This document shows positions 11,601 through 21,800 of a DNA stretch of 64,000 nt, one piece after another. The notes under the pieces are model-generated. The model was not told the origin of the DNA and made no database searches. It saw nothing but the letters and a program-made list of their open reading frames with translations. The position numbers and the translations under genes are program-made. The first letter of the stretch is position 1; each line of letters begins with the position of its first letter. Origin of the DNA: [Phormidium] sp. LEGE 05292 (GTDB taxonomy: Bacteria > Cyanobacteriota > Cyanobacteriia > Cyanobacteriales > Aerosakkonemataceae); the NCBI RefSeq assembly GCF_015207735.1, contig NZ_JADEWG010000018.1, forward strand, positions 1-64,000, given 5' to 3'.

Positions 11601-14600
11601 ATACCAGCGATATAAACTTCAAACAAAAGCCTCCGCAATTCAAGCGAGTTCAACATTTTACTGATGCTAATACGATCGCTATCACCTGGGATTTGGTGTG
11701 GGAAAATTTCACCTCTATTCCCGAAATGCAAAGCCAGTCCGATCCGAACCATCACTTGATGCACTATCGTGTTAGACGCACAGTGCTGGATATTTCCGAT
11801 CGCAGTGGCGATCGCGAAATCGCTTACACCGTCAAACCTTGTGAAGTACTGCACCGAGAAGCCGGACAGTTAAAGTCTTTGAAACCAAGATTTCAAATTG
11901 TCGATCACTTTAATCAAGAAACTTTAGAAGACCAAGCTGCTTTACCTGTAACCGGACGACGGTATCGCTATGAAATTACACCGATCGATTTCGCAGGTAA
12001 TCCCAGTCGAGAACCCCTGGTACTGTTTGCTACTCGTTATCCCAACGAACCACCGCAAGTTCCCACAGATGCCGAGTTGATTGTACATTACCTTTTCGAT
12101 CGCACCACATTATCAACTGCTGAAGCCGCCGGACGTGGTTTACCGACTGTTTTAGAACCCCAATTATCAACCGACCCAGATACTCCGTTATACCTAGAAT
12201 GGACAGAACCAAAACCCGTCCAGCAAGGCCCACAAGTACCAGTTGCCCGATATTGGTTAATTTTCCGTCGAGACAGCACTTTACCAATCGGGAGTTACGG
12301 ACTCGATCAGGTTACTCAAGAGTCTCGAATTAAACTACTACCAACAAGTAATGCCAGAAGATTACCAACCGATATTACCATTTCCATAGAACGCGACCAA
12401 ATCGAACTTCGTTCGGAATCAGACACCCGCAAACCTGGACGTAGAGTAAAGATTTCCTTGAATGACCTCAAACAGGCTGGTATCTTTCCCAACAGAGAAT
12501 GGCGATCGGAATCTTGGCGAGTTTTCTTGCAAACAGAAGCAGCTAGCCCGATTCCAAATAACAATCAAAATCAGGTAATATCATCATCAAATGGTGTACT
12601 TTCCGCACTTGCTCCAGTTCGCTTGTTGTTGCGAATTCAAGCAACAGAGTCCGATGACAATCTAAAAGAAGAACGGCGACCCGCAAGTTTAGAATGGCTA
12701 CCGAAACCTTTGAAATTCTCAATTTTGCCACCTGAAGATCTATGTGATGAAAGGGGAGAAAGCAAAGACACTGCACGAGTTGATGCAACTCGAATTGCCC
12801 ATTTCCCGATGCCAAAATTAAATGATTCTGGTGATATTTCTCGTGTGCCTAAGTTTGATGGCACGCTCGACAATATCGTTTATCAACCGCATCCGGCAGA
12901 TATTCGGTGTATTCGTCTGCGTTGGAATCAAGGCCCAAGTCATTTGCTTAATTATCCACTTGAATTGAATGCTGGCTATGAAATTTTTCAATTGGATATT
13001 GATGCCTATCCGCGATCGACATTTGAGAATCCAGAAAAACTTGCCAAAGCATTGCGAAAAATTCAAGAAATCCAGTTAATTCCGGGAGAAGATACAAATC
13101 TAACTCCTAGCGATACGCTAACAACAAATCAATGGGAAGCTTGGTATCCCAGTACCATGTTACGCCATCAAGCCAAACGTCCAGAAGGCTCTGATAGCAA
13201 GCTTCCGGCTCCTTGGTACTCTTGGCGAGAGTCTTTGTTGGAGTGGCCTGAATGGTTAATTCCTGATTCAGGACGGCCTAGTGCTTTGCATCCTTGCTTG
13301 CAAAAAATTATTGATATTTTGGATGAAAAGTATATTGTAGATCTGCAAACCAGTCCACCGATTCAACCTTCTGACTTCGCTGAATTTTTGAATTCTACAC
13401 CTACAAAATCCGATCCTTATGGGTGGGGAATTTTGCAACGCTTTGGATTGTCTGCTACTTTCTGTTTGCGTTATGATTTGCCGGATGAGAAACGGAGCGA
13501 TCGCTTACCTGGTGAATTAGTGCCTAGTTCTCAACTTTTAGCAGAACTCAATCAAATCTTACAGACATCCTCAGAGGAAACGTTAAATCTTGGACAGTCT
13601 GAGCGCAAACTCAAAGATTTCTACCAACATTTCCATATAGAGCTACTATTCCAACCAGGACGCAGAACAAGTTTGAAGGAAGAAACTCCTTCTGTTGATG
13701 CACTGTTAGCGATCGTTCAAATCAGTCTCAGACCTGTTCCGAAACAAGTTTTGCAATATAGTCGATTTAGTATCATAGGCTCGCCTGGAGCAAGTATAGA
13801 CCTCATATTAAACTTGAAATCTGAGCCATGTAGCTTAATTGACCAATCCGAACCAGCTAGCGGACAGGTAGAACTAAAACCTAGCACTGAAGCAATTAAA
13901 CCTAGCACTGAACCAATTAGACGCAGAATTAAGCTACCGCTAAATGGGCAAACAACAATCTTGTTACGCAGCAAAGACCTCCCTAAAATTGGCATTCTTT
14001 TACAAGAAGAGTTTCCTCAATCGTCAGAAGATTTAAAGAAAATATACAGCTACGAAGCAGAGCCATCTAATACAAAACAGATTGTTTTGGAGATTCAACA
14101 AGAAAACCTAAAGCCAGAAGAGCGACAACAACTATCCCAAACATTAAATAATATCTTGGCAACATTATTATCAGAAAAAGATAAAAGTATTGCTGAATTC
14201 AAATTTGAAGTTCCCTACATCTTTTCTGCAACTAACGAACTTTCTACATATTTTTCAACGTCGTCCGACAGCTTGGGAAAAATTTTCACTACTGATGCAA
14301 ACTATCTACAACAATGGGAACAGTTTCAGAAATACACGAAATCGCTCAACAGCCGCAACGACAAAGATCCACAAATCGTGGATACAAAGATGAATGAACA
14401 GATAGCGGATTTCCTCACTTGGTCGCAGCGCTTTTTTGACCATAGTGGCGACATGGAAGTGATTGATGGAATAGGCAAAGCCGCAATTGGGCCTTGGCTT
14501 GTGACTGCCTATCCTCGATCGGGTTCACCCGCTTATGCCACACCAGATAAATTAGGTCGTCTCACCTACGATCGACTGATTGAAGATCGATGGGCGCATA

Positions 14601-15853
14601 ACTACCGCTACTACATCAAACCCTACGGACGATATGACCTGCTGTTGCAAAGTCTGCGCGAATCTTTGTTCCCCAAATTGCCAAACCAGACAATAGAACA
14701 AAAGCCAATTCCGGTAGAAATAGATCCGCAAGCTGGAGGACTTGACATTGTTCTCAATCGAACTCAACCTGTTGCCAAACCTTTAGTACTTGCCTCGCGT
14801 CGCTTAGATGAAGTTCCCGTTCCTGCTTTATCAGGTTCATCACCAAATGTTGTCCCTGCTATTCCTGGAAAAATCTGGGAAGTTATCATCGCTCAACATC
14901 CCGAACAAACTTTAATTGAGCGAAATCAAACTCTAGCGCGACAACTTGGTTTCCGGCAAATCGCCTTTACATTGCTAAGACGCTTTGCATATCCCGATTG
15001 GTTTGAGCAACTAAAGAAAGCAGTTCCACAAATGCCAACCTCGTTTACTCTGCCAACCAACGCACAAATTCCTGATATTCCTAGTGAAATTGTCCGAGAT
15101 GCAGAAACGAAAGATGAGCCGGGAAATCTGAGCCTAGATTTACCGAATCGAATTGGTGATTTTCAACAAGGAGCAATGGTTGTGCAATGGGAAGCACTAC
15201 CTTTCTACTACGAGCATTGTTTGTTGTTAGTTGCCCAAAGTACAAGTACGGTTTCACCAATTAATGCAACTATACAACGAGATTTTGAGTATCGATGTCC
15301 TGAGCCAAAGGGCGTTGAGAGAACTGAGTTTGAATTTAAAGCAGGAGAGACAGAGAAATCTTGCAATATTCAAATTCGACTGCGGAATTTATGGGATAGT
15401 TTGCCGAAAGAAGCTCAAATTCGCTGGTTAATGGAACGACCGGAAAATCGCCCCGATCGAGAATCTAATAATAGCCCAATTGGACTGGATGGCACAGAGG
15501 CAAGATTCAAACTCTCCTCTCTTCCAGATCTCGAAGTGGTGTATCAGATTGTGGAATGGTTCAGCAGTAATATTGAAGTTCAAGCAGAAATTTTCTTTGA
15601 TCGCACTCTCCACAATTATGCTGTACGCCAACTAGGGCAACGAATCAAAGTACAACTTATGGAGTCTGGAAATTACATTAGCCCTCCTAAAATTCCCCAA
15701 GAAGATTACATCCTTAAAGTTAAAGCAACACTGGATCGAGAAAATTCAGATATGCGCGGTCGAGAACTGCTAATTAGAACCCGTCGAGGCAGTGCAGAAC
15801 CTAGCTCACTCAAAGCATTTGAACTCACACAACTAGGAGGAGATGCCCAATGA
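5618..15853 (+). CDS. Giant protein of unknown function, 3411 aa
   Basis: I do not recognise a full-length family. AAGGAG lies 8-10 bases before the ATG. No signal peptide and no clear transmembrane segments are visible. The N-terminus (residues 1-110) is helical and includes LFELIGWDLGAIPNF. Residues about 200-1540 are long stretches of alternating hydrophobic and polar residues rich in glycine and valine, typical of beta structure; the part near 900-1540 (for example IGISLLARASLRLKAEAELG) reminds me of the DUF6603 family, but this is from memory only. A Pro/Ser/Thr-rich linker lies near 1555-1640, a coiled-coil-like helix near 1905-1945, and an Fn3-like stretch near 2010-2140 (GRRYRYEITPIDFAGN). 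The stop overlaps the next ATG (ATGA), so the two giants are translationally coupled and probably work together. Confidence 0.8.
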   Translation: MDSHLYELTLEQISLLLEPINAASTRSVSRRKLFELIGWDLGAIPNFPTDQFNEKLNEWAKSYQKLENSLENIPETLIKLLEDLKNADSIIKGIQNLKELLNLPVPQIEDLGNDLLNYLIVNYLETRQPSLYYLAVLANAIQPQQKFSAVVDAGAIVRFPHTRPVLNREFIQTITEFLKNPVGILKHLYLGDSGHLITQAQAEQAANQLFPVLGRLLETFGIQTIYGLKLKEDDELDFGEFGNQIGRGMLTFRVASGRERTSWGATLALSPEELGDLGLVVVPFGDLKTAQVLGDWQITCELTEGVRAFAIGPQGATWLAQPGTTVNEVRGKLIATKFVETQDLAILVGSQDSSHFHAKTLKITADTNLSSTQQKYGIEIAIDAVKLVLDRVLSVAWKEGILHFGNDKCYFLFKELNLGVPQLLDNAIAGNLQLTFENGELKTDESYFERYETDTSSPSRLNFNRVHLDRHCLAIQWQESNINYWLKQIVPNLFNRSPQSNIQPTVRFLFGNFSKPLQEIRLDWKAGGQSFILPGLTVTVPEGGFFSLVLGAGDFSLTHATLILTLPANAKFIASSNFAWERESERELQNDKNAKALFNLTLTPNKNVSIVLVDLDVEQNLERPKLPKFFSSQLNEAIAELDFANIEQLHRAVEISGTSLKAEDWVVNFNFDFDNFTFPFLQQEGDLEQFISIGKPTLINQERFFTEKRISLELPVTIKIGSIQLPTQMNVELNLETFALDVEHEKGIYLISTKPELKGADEPNVSPEHLGLTWKFQGVKLENEDKYHFFTLITKNYNYQIRQAPGAQIEVQYRQISEEPITFTVSDFVLSEKGINLIAEVTEQPVSLNGLETKFRFRNSRLEIKENQIRDLTLCGSGPLPPALVGTANADIALQLAQRDRALTLVAGTAQLKGTKLLSCKDTRFQFSIDAIGLKFVNDGKFHLYFTLTGSAQFTPLPGDDPNSPLALLKLIRIDLVECPLTGNVRVISKHIKFLIELPSPKSFNFLGCFEMELQGIGFLPQAEVFNGLGAMHLTGQLKFAQGPGDSANSDVEYHTLLIGLPKPGDFAPRIYFDKLPVNLNMGSAFRLDGVVSFIDKEQEKGFDGEGRLEIQGLPPIAASFSFLRVRKDEFSPWLRAWFIYLEVQKVSFHIPVVEMYLREVGLGFGYRFTIASIKAADRTKDLRKLIGELRALSRTQGDLSKRDRWAVDLEESGESPRWTIVLRALIAQLSAATSPLEYNAQKEKELACVYLFDAVIAFRSDLTFFMAVRGWLNTNYDYYYNNKNIHSKPLFSGFALLSPRQKRFLAQLSSNPEGFTGANPPLPEFIESAIKNSQFSATLLVEPGLVHYELGWPNMLRWSDSFGPLKVEYRGGFIFRVSKKEMVIGISLLARASLRLKAEAELGIVGARVEAAIDVAYGGRFIGVIDFAKPKENSAFYAAIGLELQIRLKVEFWIKLRIRILRFRKTIKKSYSLTAKIGFTGGLELGLNGLYPDKAGLRGSGTLSFSAMGHSIQLNVKFGFKEDNVENALNRTKKYLQMGLEATDVEPVPGLAGEGSVAERSLRSSARNPVTPVMPLAASSTGDTDILPADGDGSTTEISTTQPAPENPTDPKPIDEISFPTDPKPKESTITENVEELKVPNYLAFVISKPELQKGYFLLIPKGEPEPNDAKNSSHERGFLPVPPALINPNPDPEQEELNGDRIEVENDFTLTLPTAIDGLMQFQPYSTEQNQQGGWVSLTGQTQFSWKANWGNKIGEGDVYELNQNSKTYQETNQNPETVYLGDYLSYAFKKEIGENKQEKLIDPEPLPAKTSLEDGRVYNPSDNAYEAAVRGAVEQFQGSPFFKRDPKSEYDQILGKAFDSETTIYSSSGSLLNEQSEEVQANQQALQFRSMIIQDLIADFRTYVELVERRAEAKQQAEILAIDEDIKELEQKAIAFQMGLVFQFQCKLAENGNTPADWLNRNNAVNPKLQQRSSAEQLQPDESKEVIVRTFNTSDINFKQKPPQFKRVQHFTDANTIAITWDLVWENFTSIPEMQSQSDPNHHLMHYRVRRTVLDISDRSGDREIAYTVKPCEVLHREAGQLKSLKPRFQIVDHFNQETLEDQAALPVTGRRYRYEITPIDFAGNPSREPLVLFATRYPNEPPQVPTDAELIVHYLFDRTTLSTAEAAGRGLPTVLEPQLSTDPDTPLYLEWTEPKPVQQGPQVPVARYWLIFRRDSTLPIGSYGLDQVTQESRIKLLPTSNARRLPTDITISIERDQIELRSESDTRKPGRRVKISLNDLKQAGIFPNREWRSESWRVFLQTEAASPIPNNNQNQVISSSNGVLSALAPVRLLLRIQATESDDNLKEERRPASLEWLPKPLKFSILPPEDLCDERGESKDTARVDATRIAHFPMPKLNDSGDISRVPKFDGTLDNIVYQPHPADIRCIRLRWNQGPSHLLNYPLELNAGYEIFQLDIDAYPRSTFENPEKLAKALRKIQEIQLIPGEDTNLTPSDTLTTNQWEAWYPSTMLRHQAKRPEGSDSKLPAPWYSWRESLLEWPEWLIPDSGRPSALHPCLQKIIDILDEKYIVDLQTSPPIQPSDFAEFLNSTPTKSDPYGWGILQRFGLSATFCLRYDLPDEKRSDRLPGELVPSSQLLAELNQILQTSSEETLNLGQSERKLKDFYQHFHIELLFQPGRRTSLKEETPSVDALLAIVQISLRPVPKQVLQYSRFSIIGSPGASIDLILNLKSEPCSLIDQSEPASGQVELKPSTEAIKPSTEPIRRRIKLPLNGQTTILLRSKDLPKIGILLQEEFPQSSEDLKKIYSYEAEPSNTKQIVLEIQQENLKPEERQQLSQTLNNILATLLSEKDKSIAEFKFEVPYIFSATNELSTYFSTSSDSLGKIFTTDANYLQQWEQFQKYTKSLNSRNDKDPQIVDTKMNEQIADFLTWSQRFFDHSGDMEVIDGIGKAAIGPWLVTAYPRSGSPAYATPDKLGRLTYDRLIEDRWAHNYRYYIKPYGRYDLLLQSLRESLFPKLPNQTIEQKPIPVEIDPQAGGLDIVLNRTQPVAKPLVLASRRLDEVPVPALSGSSPNVVPAIPGKIWEVIIAQHPEQTLIERNQTLARQLGFRQIAFTLLRRFAYPDWFEQLKKAVPQMPTSFTLPTNAQIPDIPSEIVRDAETKDEPGNLSLDLPNRIGDFQQGAMVVQWEALPFYYEHCLLLVAQSTSTVSPINATIQRDFEYRCPEPKGVERTEFEFKAGETEKSCNIQIRLRNLWDSLPKEAQIRWLMERPENRPDRESNNSPIGLDGTEARFKLSSLPDLEVVYQIVEWFSSNIEVQAEIFFDRTLHNYAVRQLGQRIKVQLMESGNYISPPKIPQEDYILKVKATLDRENSDMRGRELLIRTRRGSAEPSSLKAFELTQLGGDAQ

Positions 15854-18800
15854 CTATCATTTCTGATTTACCCAATCTTAAACTCAAGGGGCCTTTCTGG
15901 ACTGCTGAGGCAGAGACTATTTGGCTGGAAGGCCCTGAAGAGGGCAGCAAGGACGATCAGTGGGCACTCCGTAGCTTGTTTGTGCAACTGGTGGACAATG
16001 GGGCGGTTGCACCGGGAATGCTGTATTTACCCGGTACGATAATTGCGCTTTGTTTCATTAAAACTGTAGAAATTAAGCCAGTTTCAGGAACTAGCTATCT
16101 GTGGCAACGACCTGGGAATCAACAAGCTCCTAAAAAACCGAACCTAGCTGAGATTCAAGCAAAGGTGCGATCGGGTGAGTTAGCTTTACTATTGTTGGTC
16201 GGAGAGGCTTCGGAATGGACTAGAAGTAAGCCTCCGCAGTTTACTTGTATTGCAGGTGAGATTAGTTTAACGCCATTGCGATCGCAGCAGGATGCCCAGG
16301 CTCGTCTTTACAATGTGTTAGACTTAAAACCTACGGAATTTAAGCCGAACGAACGCTCTGGAAATGCTGGATTAGTTGCCGAGCTTTCAGTTCATTCTAG
16401 CGGTTTGACAATTTATGGCAAAGCGAGACTTCCTTGGTTAACATCGCACAGACAAGAACAGCCTCGGTTGGCGGCTCCTTTTCAGTTGGCGATCGAACTA
16501 CCATTAAAATCTACCCCTCAGTTGCGTTTGAGTCTGGAAACAGAACGACTCACACCCGCCGAAGAAAACGAATGGATTAAAGCTTGGCAACAATTTAGTT
16601 ACTTCATCAATCCCAGCTATACTTTCAACGAGTTCAAGGCTAGTGCTGCTCCCAGTTGGGTGACTATTGAGGTATCGAACTCTTCAGTTGTCCCCTCGCT
16701 GTATTGGCGAGTTTTTGATTGGAGCGATCGCACTGAAGCACAACCCCTCCCTCTCCAATTTCCCTCAGATGCTGTTCGCCTTTCGATCGCAGATCAAAAT
16801 CCTTATAATCCTAAAAATCCTCCAACTTCACTAGCAAGAACAGCACTAGAAATCAAAAGTATTACTTCCCAAGAAAATCAGTTAATTGTTCGGATTGGGA
16901 TGCAGCAAAACGATCCTGTAATTGAGCAAGGAACACTTACCTATAATGCTGAATTTCAGGCAGAGCAACCTGATTGGAACGAATCTTTTACAGTTGATGA
17001 TTTTAAATTAGCTTTTCACCCAACACAAACACCCAGCTTTCTTCGCAACAATCAAGATTTACTAATCCCTGAATGGTTTTATAATTCAACGTTATTCAGA
17101 TTTGAACTGAGCCAAGCAGAACTGAATTCTTTGGATTCAGAAATTTTGCCAGAAAATTTCAAACAGTTGTTAGAAAAATCAGGAATTCAACCAAAGCTTG
17201 ATTCTAAAATAGTCACTATTCAGCAAGGAAAATGGTGGCTTTTTCAAGCCACAACAATGCAATTTGAAGATAAGATTACGAGTTATTTTATCAAATTGGA
17301 ACCTGAAACAATCCAACTAGAAAAAAAGGTGCTGCTGATTTCTCGTCAACCTAATGCTATTAATCCAGCAGTGCTATGGGGATTTATGCCATTAGCAGAA
17401 GGATGGGCGCAACTTCCAGTTCCCAACATTACAGAACAAATTTATCTTGATGCTCAACTGGCAAATGTTACCGATCCAACTGCATCGCAGACACAACTGC
17501 GATCGCCCCTATTTCAAGGAGCAGTAGAGTTTGGTAATCGTAATGTTGAAATTCCACAACCAGAAAGTTCTGATGAACATCCTTGGAGTTTCAGTTTGTT
17601 GGATGCAGAGAGTTTGTCTGGAACTTGGACATTGCACCGCCAAGAGAAAGAAGCAGTATCAGAATACGATGATTACCAATTAAAGAAGATAGAATTAACT
17701 TTAAAAACACCAGAGATAATTTTAGATGGATTGTTCTGGCTGAGTACAGGCAAACCAAAAGCAGAAGATGCTTTGCCCGATCTGAATAACTGGATTTCTG
17801 GTGTAGAATCTATTCCTTTACAAACAGTTTTAGGAGCGCAAGATACCTTTCCACCATTGGTAGCGATCGCATTTAAAAACCTACGATTTTATCGGAAACT
17901 AGCCTCTGCTTCTGAAAGCATTCCTGTGTTAGGAGAATGGTCATTTCAATATGAAGTAGACTCTCAACAATTCTATCGTGCTGTACAACGTGGCGTATTA
18001 CCACCGAATACTTTTAGCGATCATTTGGCACTCGTTTGGCGACGACATTCGACTTTGCCGATGATTCAAGCATTGCCATTAACTCAAAGTAAAACGCCAG
18101 CTAATTTTCCTAATGCTAGTCGCCAACTAATGCCTTTTGAGTTGAATATTCAAGCAGAAACTCATTTACCTAACGCTTGGCGATTTGGTGTGGGATTGTC
18201 GGAAGGAAGCGATCGCAATCTTATCAAAGGAGCAAGGAATTGGGCATCTGTCCTCAACCAAGAACTTGCACCAGCGCGTGAGTGGCGTTCCCTGTTCGAT
18301 TTGCCAATGGTTTCACTTTCAGTTCCGGGATTGATTTTAGATCCAAATCCCAACATTACCAAAGCAGATATTGATGCAGAGACTAAACTGAATCGGCAAT
18401 ATCGCTTCGATTTACCTTATACGGATGAACTGAATGCTTTTGCTCAACTTCCGAAAGTACCTAAAAATCCTGAAGTTGTCTCTCCATTACCAGATTCGCC
18501 ACCGCCGGAACCACCCAAACCTCTTACTCGTGAAAGTTTAGCAGATCATTGGCAAAGTTTGAGTGATCGCGCTAACTTAGCAAGTGCAGATGCGGTTGAT
18601 GCCTTTGTCAGTCAAGCAGATCGGATATCGATTCAGCACTTAATTGAACCCTTCAGTTGGAATATCAAGCCGCCTCAATTCCAACTTGATAGCTATCCGG
18701 GAAAATTTGAGTTAACTAATGCAGACGACGATAATAATTTAACTATCCAAACGGATCGGCTTTTAGAGGGAATTTCCGGTCATTTTGTCGAATCTAATGG

Positions 18801-21800
18801 CACGCTTAAGCTAATTAAAGACGGTAGCCAGAACGGTAAGGTTCCTTACACCATTACAGCTGGCAGTATGGAAACTTATCAATTGTCTAATAGCGATTTA
18901 CGCGATCAACGAGGACTTTCCCGTGCGGTAAGTCAGGCAACAGCTTTATTTATTTCCACTCCTGTTCAGGTAGCTGATGCAGGAACGTCCGAACAACCTG
19001 TCATCACCAAAACCTACGAACTTACCACAAGCTTAGTTCCAGTTGATTTACAGGTGCATGAGGGACGAAATTGGCAAATTTGGTTTCGAGATATACCTTT
19101 CCAAGAGGGAGTTTTCGAGCGCCAAAAAAACTTGTCCCCGTTTGCAGAAGACATCAACGATCCGGAAGCGCTTTCTCGCGATCGCAACTATCTTGCTGGT
19201 TATGAATGGCGACTAGCCGCCAATGACAAATCAAGCTTGCCTCTGGAATTATTCAACCTCCATTTTTACCCGTTAACGCTAGAGTACGGTGTCAAAAATG
19301 GCGATCGCATTACTCAAATTGAAATCATCGGTAGATTGCAATTACCTATAACCAACCCTAGCGAAATAGAAAATCTTAATACTGTAGTTCGTCTCAAATT
19401 CTCTTTACCAAATGAAACTTCTAACCAATTAGAACTAGCTGAAATTAGTTTAGAACCATTACTTGCTGGAAATCAAGAACCAACAGAAGCCCCTGTGGTA
19501 TCCCCTGAAAAACCAAAAGGTAAATGGTATCTTACCTCAATCAAATCAATCAAAGAAGAGACTGGTGAAGTTCCTTGTTTAGAATGGCAGCACATTGAAC
19601 TAAACAAAACAAATAAAACGATTAATATATCAGAAGCAACGCTGAAATTTTCTCTATTTAATACAATTTGGTCTATACCATTACGTCAAGGGGAAGAAAA
19701 TATCACTCTTTCCTTTGGGGAAACTGCTCAGATAATTTCTGTTCCCTTGTCAAACTTTAACACTCTGCTTAATTCGGAGTTAACAGCAGCGGGAACGCTT
19801 TTTTTAAAAGTAGTTGATTTAAGTCTCGACTTGAGGGATATCGCACAGCCAAAACATGAAGTATCGGTAACGATCGCAGTTCAATTAGGACAGCGTTATC
19901 AAGAGCTTTCATCGACTTCTATTCGCTCAACATATAGCTTTAAAGCCGATATAAAATTCGCTCTTCTGCAAGATTCTTACCCTCGTATTGTTTGGGAAAA
20001 TGCCACGCTATTTGATGATTTAGAAATTCTCACATCCAGCAATCTAGATGCAATTGTTGCTAGGGATAACAGTTTACAGTTTCGCTGGGAACAGTATCAG
20101 TTGAAATCTCAAGCAGATGAACAAAGTTCGTCACCGCGATATTTGTTGCCGGGAATGGTACTAAAATCAGGACAAGCGCCGGGATATGCCACCCTAACTT
20201 TTACCATTCAACAGGAAACAGAATCTTTAGAAAGTGACAGCGCCCCCTTTGGCACAGCTAAGTTACATACTATTAAAGTGCAAACGGTTGCGGTGGAAGC
20301 ACTGCTCTTTTGCCAGTGGGGGGACTTTATTCAATCGGATTTAACTCCTGAGTTCATTGAGTCGAACCAATTATTTAGTTCCTCTGCGGGTGATGTGATT
20401 TTTGGGTATACGGGAGAACTCAAGCAAGTTTGGCAAGAGTCTTTGTTGTTAAATGGATTTGTGGAAATTAAAAACCTCATCTCATGGTCAACCGAAATGA
20501 AGGTAAGCGACAACAAAACTTCGCTGACTTACCCAGCGGCTCGGCCAAAAGATGGTTTATCACCTGATTTAAACCATATCCGACATACGATGCGGATTTT
20601 GTTTAACCAACACCAAATTCCCTCAAATTTACTCGGAGCAGGGAATGGTGAATTTCTGTTGTTTAATCTTAAAACTACTGAGTCTTGGAAATTTTTAGCA
20701 GTGGTTGAACATCAGTTAATTAATGTTAAACCTCTGCTCAACCGAGAAACTGATGAATGGAGTACAGCTGCACTAGAGAACGATCGCCGTTGGACTGTGG
20801 TGCAAGAAGTGCGTCTGTTTTCACCCAACTTCTTCCGTAAGTTTTTAGAAAGTTTAAGCGGTGCTAAAACCCTAAGTCCAACAGGTGTCATTGCCGATTT
20901 ACAAGATGCAACTCATGGTTACTTAAGTGTGAGATTGCGATCGCTCCTTGCCACAGGCGCTAACCCAGATTTGGCGAAACTTTCGGCTGATACCCTCCTG
21001 GTAGAAGCCAGCGCTCCCCATTGGATCAAACAACAAGCCTCAACAGTTTCTAATTTTACCTCCCTGCAATTCCTACCCAATGGAACGCAGCAAGCCATCC
21101 TCAGTAATCTTCGCGATTACGCACCTTCCGCTCCAACCGAGCCAAAATGGTTGCTTCTAATCATGCCATTTCTAGGGCGTTTGCAGGCTCAAGTGCGCGA
21201 TCGCTTAGATGCTTCGCTCAATTTAGAAAATTTGAGCGCTCTACAGCTCGATCCCATTCAATTATTACAATACAGGCAGAAAAACCAACGTAATGCGCCC
21301 ATTTCTGATATCGTCTTAGCATTATGTCATTGGGCAGACTTTAAACCTCTGGAAGTTGGGATATCTGGGTTTGAAACAACCATTGGGCGCACTTGGTCTC
21401 GCCTCGATCCGCTCTCTGTAGAAGAAAGTTGGTTCCGCTTCCAAAATCCTCCTCGTGAACTGCTACCAACAGATCGATCGTCAACGCTTCAAAGCGTAAC
21501 TGCTGCACTACCAGATACACCCGCTCGTCTCAGTCGTTCCACTGCATTGAATCGAGCTTTTGATGCTGTGCGATTATTCTATCCTCCGCAAAGTAATTCT
21601 TCTTCATCTGCAATTCCAGCCACATCACAAATAGTCCCGCAACCCAAGGTTTTGCTGCTCAATCAAGGTAACGGTTGGACTGTTACAACAGGTTTGCAAA
21701 TTATCGATAATTGTAATTTTCCTAAGAAGGATACTACCAGTTCCCAACAGCCAACTACTACTTCCCAACAGACAAATCGTTATCCCGCAGCAACTTTGCT